This document shows, in pieces, positions 20,395-29,803 of a DNA stretch of 64,000 bases (positions are counted from its first letter, which is position 1; every line of letters starts with the position of its first letter). Made by a program: the position numbers and the translations under genes. Location: NCBI RefSeq assembly GCF_010731675.1, contig NZ_AP022584.1, positions 1 through 64,000 on the forward strand. Direction: 5' to 3'. Under the pieces are notes generated by a model. That model made no database searches. It saw only the letters and a program-made list of their open reading frames with translations, and had not been told where the DNA came from. The stretch comes from Mycobacterium marseillense. GTDB lineage: Bacteria > Actinomycetota > Actinomycetes > Mycobacteriales > Mycobacteriaceae.

Positions 20395-20431
20395 CGCCCC
20401 CCGTGGCGAAAGTGTTTTAGGAGAATCGATT

Positions 20432-21307
20432 GTGAGTGTGCCCGCCCGGTCAAAGCCGTTGTTCGAGGACATCGACGACGTCTCGCGACGGTTGGCCGAG
20501 ACCGGCTACCTGCCCGACACCGCCACCGCGACGGCCGTGTTCCTGGCCGACCGGCTCGGCAAGCCGTTGTTGGTGGAGGGCCCGGCCGGCGTGGGCAAGA
20601 CCGAATTGGCCCGCGCCGTGGCCCAGGCCACCGGGTCGGGCCTGGTCCGCCTGCAGTGCTACGAGGGGGTCGACGAGGCCCGCGCCCTCTACGAGTGGAA
20701 CCACGCCAAGCAAATCCTGCGCATCCAGGCCGGCTCCGGGGACTGGGACCAGACCAAGGACGACGTGTTCAGCGAGGAGTTCCTGCTGCAGCGTCCGCTG
20801 CTGACCGCCATCCGGCGCACCGAGCCCACGGTGCTGCTCATCGACGAGACCGACAAGGCCGACATCGAGATCGAGGGCCTGCTGCTGGAGGTGTTGTCGG
20901 ACTTCGCCGTGACCGTCCCCGAACTGGGCACGATCACCGCCGAGCGCACGCCCCTGGTGGTGCTGACCTCCAACGCGACCCGCGAACTCTCCGAGGCGCT
21001 CAAGCGTCGCTGCCTGTTCCTGCACATCGACTTTCCCAGCCCCGAGCTGGAACGTCGCATTCTGTTGTCCCGGGTGCCCGAGTTGCCCGCACATCTGGCC
21101 GAGGAGCTCGTGCGCATCATCGGCGTGCTGCGCGGGATGCAACTCAAGAAGGTCCCGTCCATCGCCGAGACCATCGACTGGGGCCGCACGCTGCTGGCGC
21201 TGGGCCTGGACACCATCGACGACGCGGTCGTCGCCGCCACGCTGGGCGTGGTCCTCAAACATCAATCCGACCAGCAGCGCGCGGCCGGCGAGCTCCGTCT
21301 GAACTAG
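20432..21307 (+). CDS. MoxR-type AAA+ ATPase
   Basis: Chaperone-like ATPase, homologue of Rv2426c; 291 residues from GTG 20432, preceded by AGGAGA at 20418-20423. Walker A is GPAGVGKT (residues 50-57), Walker B is VLLIDETDKAD, sensor 1 is VLTSNATRELSEALKRRC, and an arginine finger is likely in the RRCLF segment. MoxR ATPases act with VWA proteins to insert metals or mature protein complexes. The next gene, 10 bp downstream, encodes such a VWA partner. The target of this pair is not known; CoxE-like pairs elsewhere serve carbon monoxide dehydrogenase, but no cox genes are in this window. Confidence 0.92.
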   Translation: MSVPARSKPLFEDIDDVSRRLAETGYLPDTATATAVFLADRLGKPLLVEGPAGVGKTELARAVAQATGSGLVRLQCYEGVDEARALYEWNHAKQILRIQAGSGDWDQTKDDVFSEEFLLQRPLLTAIRRTEPTVLLIDETDKADIEIEGLLLEVLSDFAVTVPELGTITAERTPLVVLTSNATRELSEALKRRCLFLHIDFPSPELERRILLSRVPELPAHLAEELVRIIGVLRGMQLKKVPSIAETIDWGRTLLALGLDTIDDAVVAATLGVVLKHQSDQQRAAGELRLN

Positions 21308-21317
21308 GAAGACCGTC

Positions 21318-22766
21318 ATGGCCGCCCGCCGCATCCGACCCGCCCGGCCGCTCGCCCCGCATGGGCTGCCGGGGCACCTGGTCGGCTTCGTGGAAGCGCT
21401 TCGCGGAGCGGGGATCTCGGTCGGCCCGTCGGAGACGGTGGACGCCGGCCGGGTGCTGGCCACGCTCGGCCTGGGCAACCGTGAGGTATTGCGCGAGGGC
21501 ATCGCGTGCGCCGTGCTGCGCCGGTCGGATCATCGTGAAACCTATGACGCCATGTTCGACCTGTGGTTCCCGGCGGCGCTGGGCGCCCGCGCGGTGGTCA
21601 CCGAGGACGAGGCGAACGACAGCCCGGACGACAACGCGTTGCCGCCCGACGACGTCGAGGCGATGCGCCAGATGCTGTTGGACCTGCTGGCCGACAACCC
21701 CGATCTCGCCGACATGGACGAGCGCCTGGTCGCCATGATCGCCCGCATCGTCGAGGCCTACGGGAAATACAATTCCAGCCGGGGCCCGTCCTTCTCGTCC
21801 TATCAGGCGCTCAAGGCGATGGCCCTGGACGAACTCGAGGGCAAGTTGTTGGCGGGTCTGCTGGCCTCCTACGGCGACGAACCCACGCCCTCCCAGGAGG
21901 AGATCGCCAAAGCCCTTGCGGCGCAGCGAATCACCCAATTGCGGAAGATGGTCGACGCCGAGACCAAAAGGCGCACTGCGGAGCAGCTGGGTCGTGATCA
22001 CGTCCAGATGTACGGCATTCCCCAGCTTTCGGAGAACGTGGAATTCCTGCGCGCCTCCGGTGAGCAGTTGCGTCAGATGCGCCGAGTGGTGGCCCCGTTG
22101 GCCCGGACCCTGGCGACCCGGCTCGCGGCGCGCCGGCGGCGCAGCCGGGCCGGGACGATCGATCTCCGTAAGACGCTGCGCAAGTCGATGTCCACCGGCG
22201 GGGTGCCGATCGACGTAGTGCTGGCCAAGCCGCGCCCGGCCCGGCCCGAACTGGTGGTGCTCTGCGATGTCTCCGGCTCGGTCGCCGGGTTCAGTCACTT
22301 CACCCTGCTGCTGGTACATGCTCTGCGCCAACAGTTCTCGCGCGTTCGCGTGTTCGCCTTCATCGACACGACCGACGAAGTGACCCACATGTTCGGCCCG
22401 GAAGCCGACCTGGCCGTGGCCATCCAGCGGATCACCCGGGAGTCGGGCGTCTACAGCCGCGACGGCCATTCCGACTACGGCAACGCGTTCGCCTCGTTCG
22501 TGCAGGCGTTCCCCAACGTGCTCTCCCCGCGCACCTCACTGCTGGTGCTCGGCGATGGTCGCACCAACTATCGCAATCCGGAAACCGAGCTGCTGTCGCA
22601 CATGGTGACCGCCAGCCGGCACGCGCACTGGCTGAATCCCGAACCCAAGCATCTGTGGGGCAGCGGCGACTCGGCGGTGCCGCGCTATCAAGAGGTCATC
22701 GCGATGCACGAATGCCGGTCCGCCAAGCAGCTGGCCGCGGTGATCGACCAACTGCTGCCCGTCTGA
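21318..22766 (+). CDS. VWA domain protein, CoxE-like partner of MoxR
   Basis: Homologue of Rv2425c, 482 residues. The N-terminal half is helical, with a DEL-rich region (EDEANDSPDDNALPPDDVEA). The C-terminal half carries a von Willebrand factor A domain with the metal-ion-dependent adhesion site DVSGS (Asp317, Ser319, Ser321), followed by FSHFTLLLVHALRQQFSRVR and SDYGNAFASFVQAFPNVLSP. Such proteins dock with MoxR ATPases in metal-cofactor or complex maturation. The gene is closely coupled to the MoxR gene. No signal peptide or membrane segment is seen, so it is cytoplasmic. The client protein is unknown. Confidence 0.9.
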   Translation: MAARRIRPARPLAPHGLPGHLVGFVEALRGAGISVGPSETVDAGRVLATLGLGNREVLREGIACAVLRRSDHRETYDAMFDLWFPAALGARAVVTEDEANDSPDDNALPPDDVEAMRQMLLDLLADNPDLADMDERLVAMIARIVEAYGKYNSSRGPSFSSYQALKAMALDELEGKLLAGLLASYGDEPTPSQEEIAKALAAQRITQLRKMVDAETKRRTAEQLGRDHVQMYGIPQLSENVEFLRASGEQLRQMRRVVAPLARTLATRLAARRRRSRAGTIDLRKTLRKSMSTGGVPIDVVLAKPRPARPELVVLCDVSGSVAGFSHFTLLLVHALRQQFSRVRVFAFIDTTDEVTHMFGPEADLAVAIQRITRESGVYSRDGHSDYGNAFASFVQAFPNVLSPRTSLLVLGDGRTNYRNPETELLSHMVTASRHAHWLNPEPKHLWGSGDSAVPRYQEVIAMHECRSAKQLAAVIDQLLPV

Positions 22767-22890
22767 GGGGTCTCGGCGGGCGCCCGGTCACTCCAGGCAC
22801 GGCAGTCTCCGTCCCAGGCGTGCCACTCCGGACAGGGACTGATGTGGTGCATGTGACGACAGCTCGGGCAGGCCTGATCATCGCCTCAAG

Positions 22891-22907
22891 TAAGCTGGCA
22901 CATCGTG
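22891..22907 (+). promoter_or_regulatory. Candidate leaderless promoter of the nadD operon
   Basis: TAAGCT (22891-22896) lies 8 nt before GTG 22905, the spacing of a leaderless transcript. No strong -35 is visible. The rest of the 138-bp gap after the VWA gene (22767-22904) shows no gene or clear structure. Confidence 0.4.
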
Positions 22908-23573
22908 CAAAAGCAGCTTCGCAGGTTAGGAGTGATGGGTGGGACGTTCGACCCCATCCATTACGGCCACCTGGTTGCCGCCAGTGAGGTCGCCGACCTG
23001 TTCGACCTCGACCAAGTCGTGTTCGTGCCCAGCGGTCAGCCCTGGCAGAAGGATCGGCACGTCTCTGCCGCCGAGGACCGGTATCTGATGACGGTGATCG
23101 CCACGGCGTCCAATCCCCGGTTCTCGGTGAGTCGGGTCGACATCGACCGCGGCGGCCCCACCTACACCAAGGACACGTTGCGCGATCTGCACGCCCTCAA
23201 CCCGGACTCGGAGCTGTACTTCATCACCGGCGCCGACGCCCTGGCCTCCATCCTGTCCTGGCAGGGCTGGGAGACGCTGTTCGAGCTGGCGCACTTTATC
23301 GGCGTCAGCCGACCCGGCTACGAGCTGCGGCGCGAACACATCACCGGGGTGTTGGGTGAGCTGCCCGACGACGCGCTAACCCTGGTCGAGATACCCGCAC
23401 TCGCGATCTCGTCGACCGATTGTCGTCGGCGCGCGGCGCAGCGGCGGCCGCTGTGGTACCTGATGCCCGACGGCGTCGTGCAGTACGTCTCCAAGCGCCG
23501 GCTCTACCGCGCCGATGCGGGCCCGGCGGTGGCCGTGAACGAAACCAGCCTGACCCCAGGGGATCTCCCATGA
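22905..23573 (+). CDS. nadD: Nicotinate-nucleotide adenylyltransferase
   Basis: Makes nicotinic acid adenine dinucleotide from nicotinate mononucleotide and ATP, the step before NadE. The 222 residues start at GTG 22905. The nucleotidyltransferase signature [11 protein letters not shown] covers residues 12-22, followed by [36 protein letters not shown] and the second ATP motif ISSTDCRRR. The product is essential in M. tuberculosis. The stop overlaps the rsfS start by four bases (ATGA), making nadD the first gene of a five-gene coupled operon. The C-terminus is slightly longer than in M. tuberculosis. Confidence 0.96.
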   Translation: MQKQLRRLGVMGGTFDPIHYGHLVAASEVADLFDLDQVVFVPSGQPWQKDRHVSAAEDRYLMTVIATASNPRFSVSRVDIDRGGPTYTKDTLRDLHALNPDSELYFITGADALASILSWQGWETLFELAHFIGVSRPGYELRREHITGVLGELPDDALTLVEIPALAISSTDCRRRAAQRRPLWYLMPDGVVQYVSKRRLYRADAGPAVAVNETSLTPGDLP

Positions 23574-23965
23574 GCGCCACCCAGGAAGCCATCGACATGG
23601 CGACGGTGGCCGCCGGCGCCGCCGCCGCGAAGCTCGCCAACGACGTCGTCGTCATCGACGTGTCCGCGCAGCTCGCCATCACCGACTGTTTCGTGATCGC
23701 CTCGGCGTCCAACGAGCGACAGGTCAACGCCATCGTCGACGAGGTCGAGGAGAAAATGCGCAAGGCGGGCTACAAACCCGCCCGCCGCGAGGGCACCCGT
23801 GAAGGCCGCTGGACGCTGCTGGACTACCGCGACATCGTCGTGCACATTCAGCATCAGGACGACCGTGACTTCTATGCCCTGGACCGGCTGTGGAGCGACT
23901 GCCCGGTGGTTCCGGTGGACCTGGACGAGCGCAACGGGGACGCCGAAGACTCGAGCGCACAATGA
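23570..23965 (+). CDS. rsfS: Ribosomal silencing factor RsfS
   Basis: Binds L14 of the large subunit and blocks subunit joining when nutrients fall. The 131 residues from ATG 23570 include the RsfS/DUF143 core [59 protein letters not shown] and [16 protein letters not shown]. Start and stop each overlap a neighbour by four bases (nadD before, gpgP after), so the order nadD-rsfS-gpgP is co-translated. This matches Rv2420c and its neighbours in M. tuberculosis. Confidence 0.95.
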   Translation: MSATQEAIDMATVAAGAAAAKLANDVVVIDVSAQLAITDCFVIASASNERQVNAIVDEVEEKMRKAGYKPARREGTREGRWTLLDYRDIVVHIQHQDDRDFYALDRLWSDCPVVPVDLDERNGDAEDSSAQ

Positions 23966-24636
23966 AGATCCGTCGGCTGATCATGTTGCGGCACGGGCAA
24001 ACTGAGTTCAACGCCGGCAGCCGGATGCAGGGCCAGCTCGATTCCGAACTCAGCGAGCTCGGGCGGGCGCAGGCCATCGCGGCCGCCGAGGTGCTGGGCA
24101 AGTCACAGCCGTTGCTGATCGTGTCGTCGGATTTGCATCGCGCCTACGACACGGCGGTCAGGTTGGGGGAGGTCACCGGCTTGGCGATCCGGGTGGATCA
24201 GCGGCTGCGGGAAACGCATCTCGGCGACTGGCAGGGATTGACCCACACCGAGGTCGACACGCAGGCCCCCGGCGCCCGGCTGGCCTGGCGCGAGGACGCG
24301 ACCTGGGCCCCGCATGGCGGCGAAAGCCGTGTCGACGTCGCGGCGCGCAGCGTGCCGTTGGTCGCCGAACTGGTCTCCGCCGAGCCGGAATGGGGCGATC
24401 CCGACGGCCCGGACCGCCCGGTGGTGCTGGTGGCCCACGGGGGACTGATCGCCGCGCTGTCGGCCGCGCTGCTGAAGCTTCCCGTCGAAAACTGGCCGAT
24501 TCTGGGTGGCATGGGCAATGCCAGCTGGGTTCAGCTTTCCGGCCATTCCGGCGACGGGGACGACGAATTCGAAAGCATCCGCTGGCGTCTGGATGTGTGG
24601 AACGCCTCGGCACAGGTGTCCAACGATGTCCTCTGA
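23962..24636 (+). CDS. gpgP: Glucosyl-3-phosphoglycerate phosphatase, histidine phosphatase superfamily
   Basis: Dephosphorylates glucosyl-3-phosphoglycerate to glucosylglycerate, the second step of methylglucose lipopolysaccharide (MGLP) synthesis, as shown for Rv2419c. The 224 residues from ATG 23962 start [17 protein letters not shown], with the phospho-acceptor His11 in RHGQT. A second His in VLVAHGGLI and the Arg/Glu of DLHRAYDTA and [12 protein letters not shown] complete the active site. It overlaps rsfS by ATGA and octT by 11 bp. The next gene also belongs to MGLP synthesis, which supports the assignment. Confidence 0.93.
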   Translation: MKIRRLIMLRHGQTEFNAGSRMQGQLDSELSELGRAQAIAAAEVLGKSQPLLIVSSDLHRAYDTAVRLGEVTGLAIRVDQRLRETHLGDWQGLTHTEVDTQAPGARLAWREDATWAPHGGESRVDVAARSVPLVAELVSAEPEWGDPDGPDRPVVLVAHGGLIAALSAALLKLPVENWPILGGMGNASWVQLSGHSGDGDDEFESIRWRLDVWNASAQVSNDVL

Positions 24637-25369
24637 GCAGCGGCACCGGCCCACCCTGTTGATCTTCGCCGACTCGCTGGCCTACTACGGCCCCACGGGG
24701 GGTCTCCCCGCCGACGATCCCCGCATCTGGCCGAACATCGTTGCCGCCCAATTGGGTTGGGATGTGGAGCTGATCGGCCGCATCGGCTGGACCTGTCGGG
24801 ATGTCTGGTGGGCGGCAACCCAGGATCCGCGGGCGTGGGCGGCGCTACCGCGCGCGGGGGCGGTCATCTTCGCCACCGGTGGCATGGATTCGCTGCCGTC
24901 GGTGCTGCCCACCGCCCTGCGTGAGCTGATCCGCTACGTGCGGCCGCCCTTGCTGCGGCGGTGGGTCCGCGACGGCTACGGGTGGCTGCAGCCCAGGCTC
25001 TCCCCGGTGGCCAGGCCCGCCCTGCCGCCGCACCTGAGCGCCGACTATCTCGAACAGACCCGTGGCGCAATCGATTTCAACCGCCCCGGGATCCCGATCG
25101 TCGCGTCGCTGCCGTCGGTGCACATCGCCGACACCTACGGCAGGGCCCACCACGGCCGGGCGGGGACCGTGGCCGCGATCACCGAGTGGGCGCAAAATCA
25201 CGATGTGCCCCTGGTCGATCTCAAAGCCGCTGTCGCCGAACACGTGATGAGCGGTCGGGGAAACCCCGACGGAATCCATTGGAACTTCGAGGCCCACCAG
25301 GCGGTCGCGGAGCTGATGCTCAAAGCGCTCGCCGAAGCCGGCATTTCGAACGACAAGCCCCGCTCGTGA
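24626..25369 (+). CDS. octT: Diglucosylglycerate octanoyltransferase
   Basis: Homologue of Rv2418c, which places an octanoyl group on diglucosylglycerate during early MGLP synthesis. The 247 residues from ATG 24626 equal the M. tuberculosis length. The fold is SGNH/GDSL hydrolase-like: block I is the Ser in [13 protein letters not shown], and block V is the Asp-His pair in [13 protein letters not shown] near the C-terminus. The family normally hydrolyses esters, but here it acts as a transferase. The start lies inside the end of gpgP and the stop overlaps degV (GTGA), so expression is coupled. The upstream reading frame is a shadow of gpgP. Confidence 0.9.
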   Translation: MSSEQRHRPTLLIFADSLAYYGPTGGLPADDPRIWPNIVAAQLGWDVELIGRIGWTCRDVWWAATQDPRAWAALPRAGAVIFATGGMDSLPSVLPTALRELIRYVRPPLLRRWVRDGYGWLQPRLSPVARPALPPHLSADYLEQTRGAIDFNRPGIPIVASLPSVHIADTYGRAHHGRAGTVAAITEWAQNHDVPLVDLKAAVAEHVMSGRGNPDGIHWNFEAHQAVAELMLKALAEAGISNDKPRS

Positions 25370-26199
25370 CCATCGTCGTGGTGACCGACTCGTCGGCCCG
25401 GCTGCCGGCAGACCTGCTCGACAAGTGGGGGATTCGCGTTGTCCCCCTGCACATCCTGCTTGACGGCACCGACCTGCGCGACGGCGTGGACGACATTCCG
25501 GGGGACATCCACAAGCTCGCGGCGACAACCGCGGCGGCCACCCCGGCCGAACTGGCCGACGCTTACCAACAGGCGTTGGCCGACAGCGGCGCCGATGGTG
25601 TGGTGGCGGTACACATTTCGTCGGCGCTGTCGGGAACGTGCCGGGCCGCCGAGCGCACCGCGGCCGACCTAGATCCCAACGTGCGGGTCGTCGACTCCAA
25701 ATCGGCCGCGATGGGCACCGGATTCGTGGCCGTGGCCGCCGCGCGGGCAGCGGCCACCGGCGCCGACCTGGACGCCGTCGCGGATGCCGCGCGCGCGGCG
25801 GTGGCGCGCGGGCATGCCTTCATCGTGGTGCACCGGCTGGACAACCTGCGCCGCAGCGGACGCATCGGCGGGGCGGCGGCATGGCTGGGCACCGCGCTGG
25901 CACTCAAACCGTTGTTGCGTATCGACGACGGGAAACTCGTTCTGGCCCAGCGGGTCCGGACTGTCAGTCACGCGACGGAGGCGATGATCGACCGGGTCTG
26001 CCAGACCGTCGGCGACGGCACCGCGGCCCTGGCGGTGCACCACGTCAACAACCCGGACGGCGCCGCCGAGGTGGCGGCGGCGCTGGGCGAGCGGTTACCG
26101 GCGTGCGAGCCGGCGATCGTCACCGAGCTGGGGCCGGTGCTGGCGCTGCACGTCGGCGCGGGCGCGGTCGCGGTGAGTGTTCAGCTCGCAGAAGTTTAG
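25366..26199 (+). CDS. DegV family fatty-acid-binding protein
   Basis: Homologue of Rv2417c, 277 residues from GTG 25366. DegV proteins bind one fatty acid; in Firmicutes (FakB) they present it to a kinase, but no FakA-like kinase is seen here. Motifs: [20 protein letters not shown], the lipid-contact stretch [35 protein letters not shown] and a [10 protein letters not shown]-terminus. Its co-translation with octT suggests it may hold or deliver an acyl chain, for example octanoate, but this is inference. The TAG stop forms the left edge of a repeated dyad element. Confidence 0.9.
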   Translation: MTIVVVTDSSARLPADLLDKWGIRVVPLHILLDGTDLRDGVDDIPGDIHKLAATTAAATPAELADAYQQALADSGADGVVAVHISSALSGTCRAAERTAADLDPNVRVVDSKSAAMGTGFVAVAAARAAATGADLDAVADAARAAVARGHAFIVVHRLDNLRRSGRIGGAAAWLGTALALKPLLRIDDGKLVLAQRVRTVSHATEAMIDRVCQTVGDGTAALAVHHVNNPDGAAEVAAALGERLPACEPAIVTELGPVLALHVGAGAVAVSVQLAEV

Positions 26200-26254
26200 T
26201 GGCGATCGCAAGCGCGGCGTAGCCGGGCGCTGCGGGTCGCCGGCATCGGCCTAG
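26197..26254. repeat. Intergenic dyad repeat, copy 2, between convergent stops
   Basis: Near-copy of 19011-19069. It starts at the TAG of degV and ends with CTAG, which contains the mmpL stop on the other strand, so the element exactly fills the convergent gap. GGCGA (26201-26205) pairs with TCGCC (26237-26241). A bidirectional terminator role fits the location. Confidence 0.6.
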
Positions 26255-29163
26255 GCGCTCACGGGACGTCGCGCGTTGTCGCCGCGCGGGTGAACAACCT
26301 GCGGCCACCAGAACCACCGCCCGAGCAGCGTGGCGATCGACGGCATCAGCAGCGTGCGCACGATCAGCGTGTCGAGCAGCAGACCGATGCACACGGTCGA
26401 GCCGAACTGACCGAGCACGCGCAGATCGCTCCCCAGCATGGACGCCATGGTGAAGGCGAACACCAGACCTGCGGCCGTCACCACCCCACCGGTCCCGGCC
26501 ATCGACCGGATGATCCCGGTCTTGAGGCCGTGATGGATCTCTTCCCTGAACCGGGACACCAGCAACAGGTTGTAGTCGGATCCGACCGCCAGCAGGATGA
26601 TGACCGCCAGCGCCATCACGATCCAGTGGATATTGATGCCGAACAAATCCTGCCAAATCAGCACGGACAGACCGAAAGACGCCGCGATCGAGCTGGCCGC
26701 GGTGCCGACGATGACCAGCGCGGCCACCACGCTTCGGGTCAGCAGCAGCATGATCATGAAGATCAGCGTCAGTGACGCGATGACGGCGATCATCAGGTCG
26801 TACTTCTCACCGTCAGCCATGTCTTTGAACGTCGCGGCGGTTCCGCCGAGATACACCTTGGCGTCGGCCAGCGAGGATTGCTTCAGCGCCTCCTGAGCGG
26901 CGGTGCGTTCGGCCGCCACCCGTTCAATTCCCTCCGGCGTCATCGGATCGTCCTGGTGGGTGATGAAGAATCGCGCCGACTTACCGTCCGGCGACAGGAA
27001 CATGCGCAGACCCGTCTGGAAGTCGGGGTTGTCAAAGGCTTCTGGTGGGAGGTAGAAGAAGTCGTCGTTCTTCGACTGATCAAAGCTCTGCCCCATGACG
27101 ATCCCGGTGTTGCTCATCGCCTCCATCTGGTCGATCATCGCCTTGAACGTCTGGTAGAGGGTCAGCGTGATGCCCCTGGTCGTTTTCAAAGTGGCGATCA
27201 GCGTGGGAAACAGCTCGGTCAGGTCGCGTGACGCTTTGGCGGTGTGCGTGATGTCGGTCGTCAAATAGTGGAACTGCTCGGCCAATTGGTCGAACCCATC
27301 GAACGTGTCGAACAAAGACCGCAGCCCGATGCACACCGGAATGTCGTAGCAGTGCTTCTCCCAGTAGAAGTACGTGCGGACCGGCCGGAACGTGTCGTCG
27401 AAATCGGCGATGTGGTCGCGCAGGCTGTCGGTGATCTGCGACGTCACCTGCGTGGTCTTGGCGCTGTCGTCGGCGGCGTTGGCCAAATCGAGCGACACCT
27501 CGTACTGGCGCTGGGTGGTGTCGATTTGGGTCTGCAGGTCGTCGGCCATCTTGAGGATGTCGTTCATGCGCTCCTTGAGGAAGCCCATGTTCTGCATCGT
27601 CGTCTGGCTCTGGACGCTGTTCTGGAACGGAATCGAGCTGTGCTGAATCGGGATGCCCAGCGGCCTGGTGATGTCCTGAACCATGGCGATGCCGAGCGTG
27701 CGCATCTCGTTTTTCGCCACCCGGTCCAAGACCAGCATGTCGGCCGGGTTTCGCATGTCGTGGTTTGATTCGACCATCAACAGGTCGGGGTTCATCCGGG
27801 CCTCGGAGAAGTGCCGATTCGCGGCCTCTTGCCCTTGATTGGCTGGGGCTGACAACGGCAGGTAATGCCGATCGTTGTAGCTGGGCTTGAAGCCCGGCAG
27901 TGCCACCATGCCGACCAGCACGATGGCGGCGCTGACGGCCAAAATGGGTGCGGGCCAACGCACGACCGCGGTGCCCACCCGGCGCCACAGTCGCCCTCGC
28001 TTCGCCTGCCTTTCGAAGAGATGGAAGCGACTGCCGATGAACACGACCGCAGGGCCGAGGGAAAGTCCGGCGAGCACCACGACCAGCATGCCGATCGCCA
28101 CCGGCGCGCCCATGGTGTTGAACCAGGGCAGCCGGGTAAAACTCAGGCAGTAGGTGGCTCCCGCGATCGTCAGTCCGGAGCCCAGGACGACCGGGGCGAC
28201 GCCCTTGAACGTGGTGTAGTAGGCCGTTTCTCGGTCCTCACCGGCGGCCAACGCTTCTTGATATCGCCCGACGAGGAAGATGCCATAGTCGGTTCCCGCG
28301 GCAATCGCCAGCATGGTGAGGATGTTGGCGGCGAACGTGGTGAGCCCAAATGCGTTGTTATAGGCCAGAACCGCGACGACGCCGCGCGCGCACGCCAGCG
28401 CCACGAAGGTCATGAAAAGCTGGATCAGCGTCGTGACGATCGAGCGGTAGACCAGCAGCAGCATGATCGCGATCGCGCCCAGGGTGAACAGCGTGATCTT
28501 GGCCAGGCTGGCGTTACCGATGATGTGCATGTCGTCGGACAGCGCCGCGGGACCGGTGACATAGGCCTTCACGCCGGGGGGCGCTTTGTTCTCTTCGATC
28601 ACCTTGCGGACGGCGTCCACGGAGTCGTTGGCCTGCGTGGTGCCCTGATTACCGGCGAGGTTCACCTGCACGTACGCGCCCTTGGCGTCGGCGCTCTGCG
28701 CTCCCGCGGCGGTCAGGCGGTCGCCCCAGAAGTCCTGGATGTGCTGGATGTGCTCGGGATCCTTGCGCAGGTCTCGGATCAGCTTGTCGTAGTACTTGTG
28801 CGCGTCCGGGCCCAGCGGCTGCTGACCCTCCAGGACGATCATCACCGTGCTGTTCGAGTTGAATTCGTGGAAGTTACTGCCCAGGCGCATCATCGCCTTC
28901 ATCGACGGCGCGTCCAGCGGAGTCATCGGCGCCGAATGCGCCTCGCCGACCACTTCCAGGGAGGGGACCAGGACATTGACCAAGACGGTTATCACTACCC
29001 AGCCCAGGATGATCGGGATCGCAAAGATGCGGATCGCGTGGGGGAGGTAGGGGCGGTGGCCGCGCTCGGCCTTGGACAGGCCCCCCGCTTTGATGGGGCC
29101 GGTGGCTTCGTCGTATTCGGCGCTTCTGGCGCCGGAATCGGTCTCGTTGTGCACGTCGCTCAT
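26251..29163 (-). CDS. MmpL-family RND lipid/siderophore transporter (MmpL4/5-like)
   Basis: Proton-driven inner-membrane exporter of 970 residues, the size of MmpL4 and MmpL5. Two MMPL halves with about 11-12 membrane helices flank two periplasmic loops. The Asp-Tyr proton relay pairs are visible in AGTDYGIFLVGRYQ and VGSDYNLLLVSRFREE. The second loop has a long coiled-coil stretch (around residues 480-650) with a Cys pair in KHCYDIPVCIG, a feature of the MmpL4/5 class. Its ATG overlaps the mmpS stop (ATGA), so the two form one unit. Cargo may be glycolipid, siderophore or drug; neighbouring lipid genes favour a lipid. It ends at the dyad repeat. Confidence 0.92.
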   Translation of the reverse strand: MSDVHNETDSGARSAEYDEATGPIKAGGLSKAERGHRPYLPHAIRIFAIPIILGWVVITVLVNVLVPSLEVVGEAHSAPMTPLDAPSMKAMMRLGSNFHEFNSNSTVMIVLEGQQPLGPDAHKYYDKLIRDLRKDPEHIQHIQDFWGDRLTAAGAQSADAKGAYVQVNLAGNQGTTQANDSVDAVRKVIEENKAPPGVKAYVTGPAALSDDMHIIGNASLAKITLFTLGAIAIMLLLVYRSIVTTLIQLFMTFVALACARGVVAVLAYNNAFGLTTFAANILTMLAIAAGTDYGIFLVGRYQEALAAGEDRETAYYTTFKGVAPVVLGSGLTIAGATYCLSFTRLPWFNTMGAPVAIGMLVVVLAGLSLGPAVVFIGSRFHLFERQAKRGRLWRRVGTAVVRWPAPILAVSAAIVLVGMVALPGFKPSYNDRHYLPLSAPANQGQEAANRHFSEARMNPDLLMVESNHDMRNPADMLVLDRVAKNEMRTLGIAMVQDITRPLGIPIQHSSIPFQNSVQSQTTMQNMGFLKERMNDILKMADDLQTQIDTTQRQYEVSLDLANAADDSAKTTQVTSQITDSLRDHIADFDDTFRPVRTYFYWEKHCYDIPVCIGLRSLFDTFDGFDQLAEQFHYLTTDITHTAKASRDLTELFPTLIATLKTTRGITLTLYQTFKAMIDQMEAMSNTGIVMGQSFDQSKNDDFFYLPPEAFDNPDFQTGLRMFLSPDGKSARFFITHQDDPMTPEGIERVAAERTAAQEALKQSSLADAKVYLGGTAATFKDMADGEKYDLMIAVIASLTLIFMIMLLLTRSVVAALVIVGTAASSIAASFGLSVLIWQDLFGINIHWIVMALAVIILLAVGSDYNLLLVSRFREEIHHGLKTGIIRSMAGTGGVVTAAGLVFAFTMASMLGSDLRVLGQFGSTVCIGLLLDTLIVRTLLMPSIATLLGRWFWWPQVVHPRGDNARRPVSA

Positions 29164-29624
29164 GCGGACTTCACCAGGCAGAAGGTCTGGGCGTTATGGC
29201 CGTCGGAGTTCTGGTTGTCGCGGACGACGCCGTCCACGGTGATCTTGCAGTTGATCGTGCCGCCGTTGCTCTGCGCCATGATGTTGGCGCTCACCGAGGG
29301 CAGCGTGGTCGAAATCGTGGTCGACCACGGCAGCGGGGCGTTGTTGACCTGATGCGTGTTGGCGTCCGCGTCCCAGTAGTTGATGTTCGCCGTGGTGCCC
29401 GGGGCGCCGGAAATCTCGTAGACGACGACCTTCGGGTTGAACTGCACGATTTCGATTCCCTTACCGGCATTCGCGTTGAGATCTTCTGAGCCGAAGAGCT
29501 TGTGCAGCCGCGACACCACGAGTGCAGACAAAGCCAGAACGACGACAAGCAGCAGCGGTATCCAACCATTTTTCAGCACGCGGGTCGCGATGCCGGGGCG
29601 AGGACCTGATTTCGGATCAGCCAT
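29160..29624 (-). CDS. MmpS-family membrane accessory protein
   Basis: Small partner of MmpL transporters; 154 residues from ATG 29624, preceded by AGGCGGACAGG. One N-terminal membrane helix (WIPLLLVVVLALSALVV) anchors a periplasmic beta-sandwich domain with KVVVYEISGAPGTTANINYW and two late Cys (INCKITVDG and QTFCLVKSA) that probably form a disulfide. An in-frame ATG at 29666 would add 14 residues without family support. The stop overlaps the mmpL start, as in the mmpS4-mmpL4 and mmpS5-mmpL5 pairs. A 175-bp gap (29625-29799) separates it from the reductase gene and may hold its own promoter. Confidence 0.92.
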   Translation of the reverse strand: MADPKSGPRPGIATRVLKNGWIPLLLVVVLALSALVVSRLHKLFGSEDLNANAGKGIEIVQFNPKVVVYEISGAPGTTANINYWDADANTHQVNNAPLPWSTTISTTLPSVSANIMAQSNGGTINCKITVDGVVRDNQNSDGHNAQTFCLVKSA

Positions 29625-29783
29625 CACCTGTCCGCCTTTCGCCCACCGCTTCGGGCATTGCCGCAAAGCTCACCAACCATCGCCGACGACACCGATGTCA
29701 ACGGAAAATTTGCTCAGCTAGGCATCCTAACCATAGTGCACGCAAGCGTTCCTCCTGGGGGCCGCCGGATGTGGCGAACGGCA

Positions 29784-29803
29784 TAGGCCCTATTAGGCCC
29801 TAT
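29784..29803. repeat. Perfect 10-bp tandem duplication over a stop codon
   Basis: TAGGCCCTAT occurs twice head to tail (29784-29793 and 29794-29803). The second copy contains the stop codon of the reductase gene on the minus strand. Confidence 0.8.

Noticed and set aside
22767..22904. Possible small gene between the VWA protein and nadD
   Set aside because: Short frames on both strands have no ribosome-binding site or family similarity.
27865..29352. Plus-strand open frame of 495 codons opposite mmpL
   Set aside because: His/Arg/Gln-rich, no start signal and no domain; MmpL on the other strand is unmistakable.
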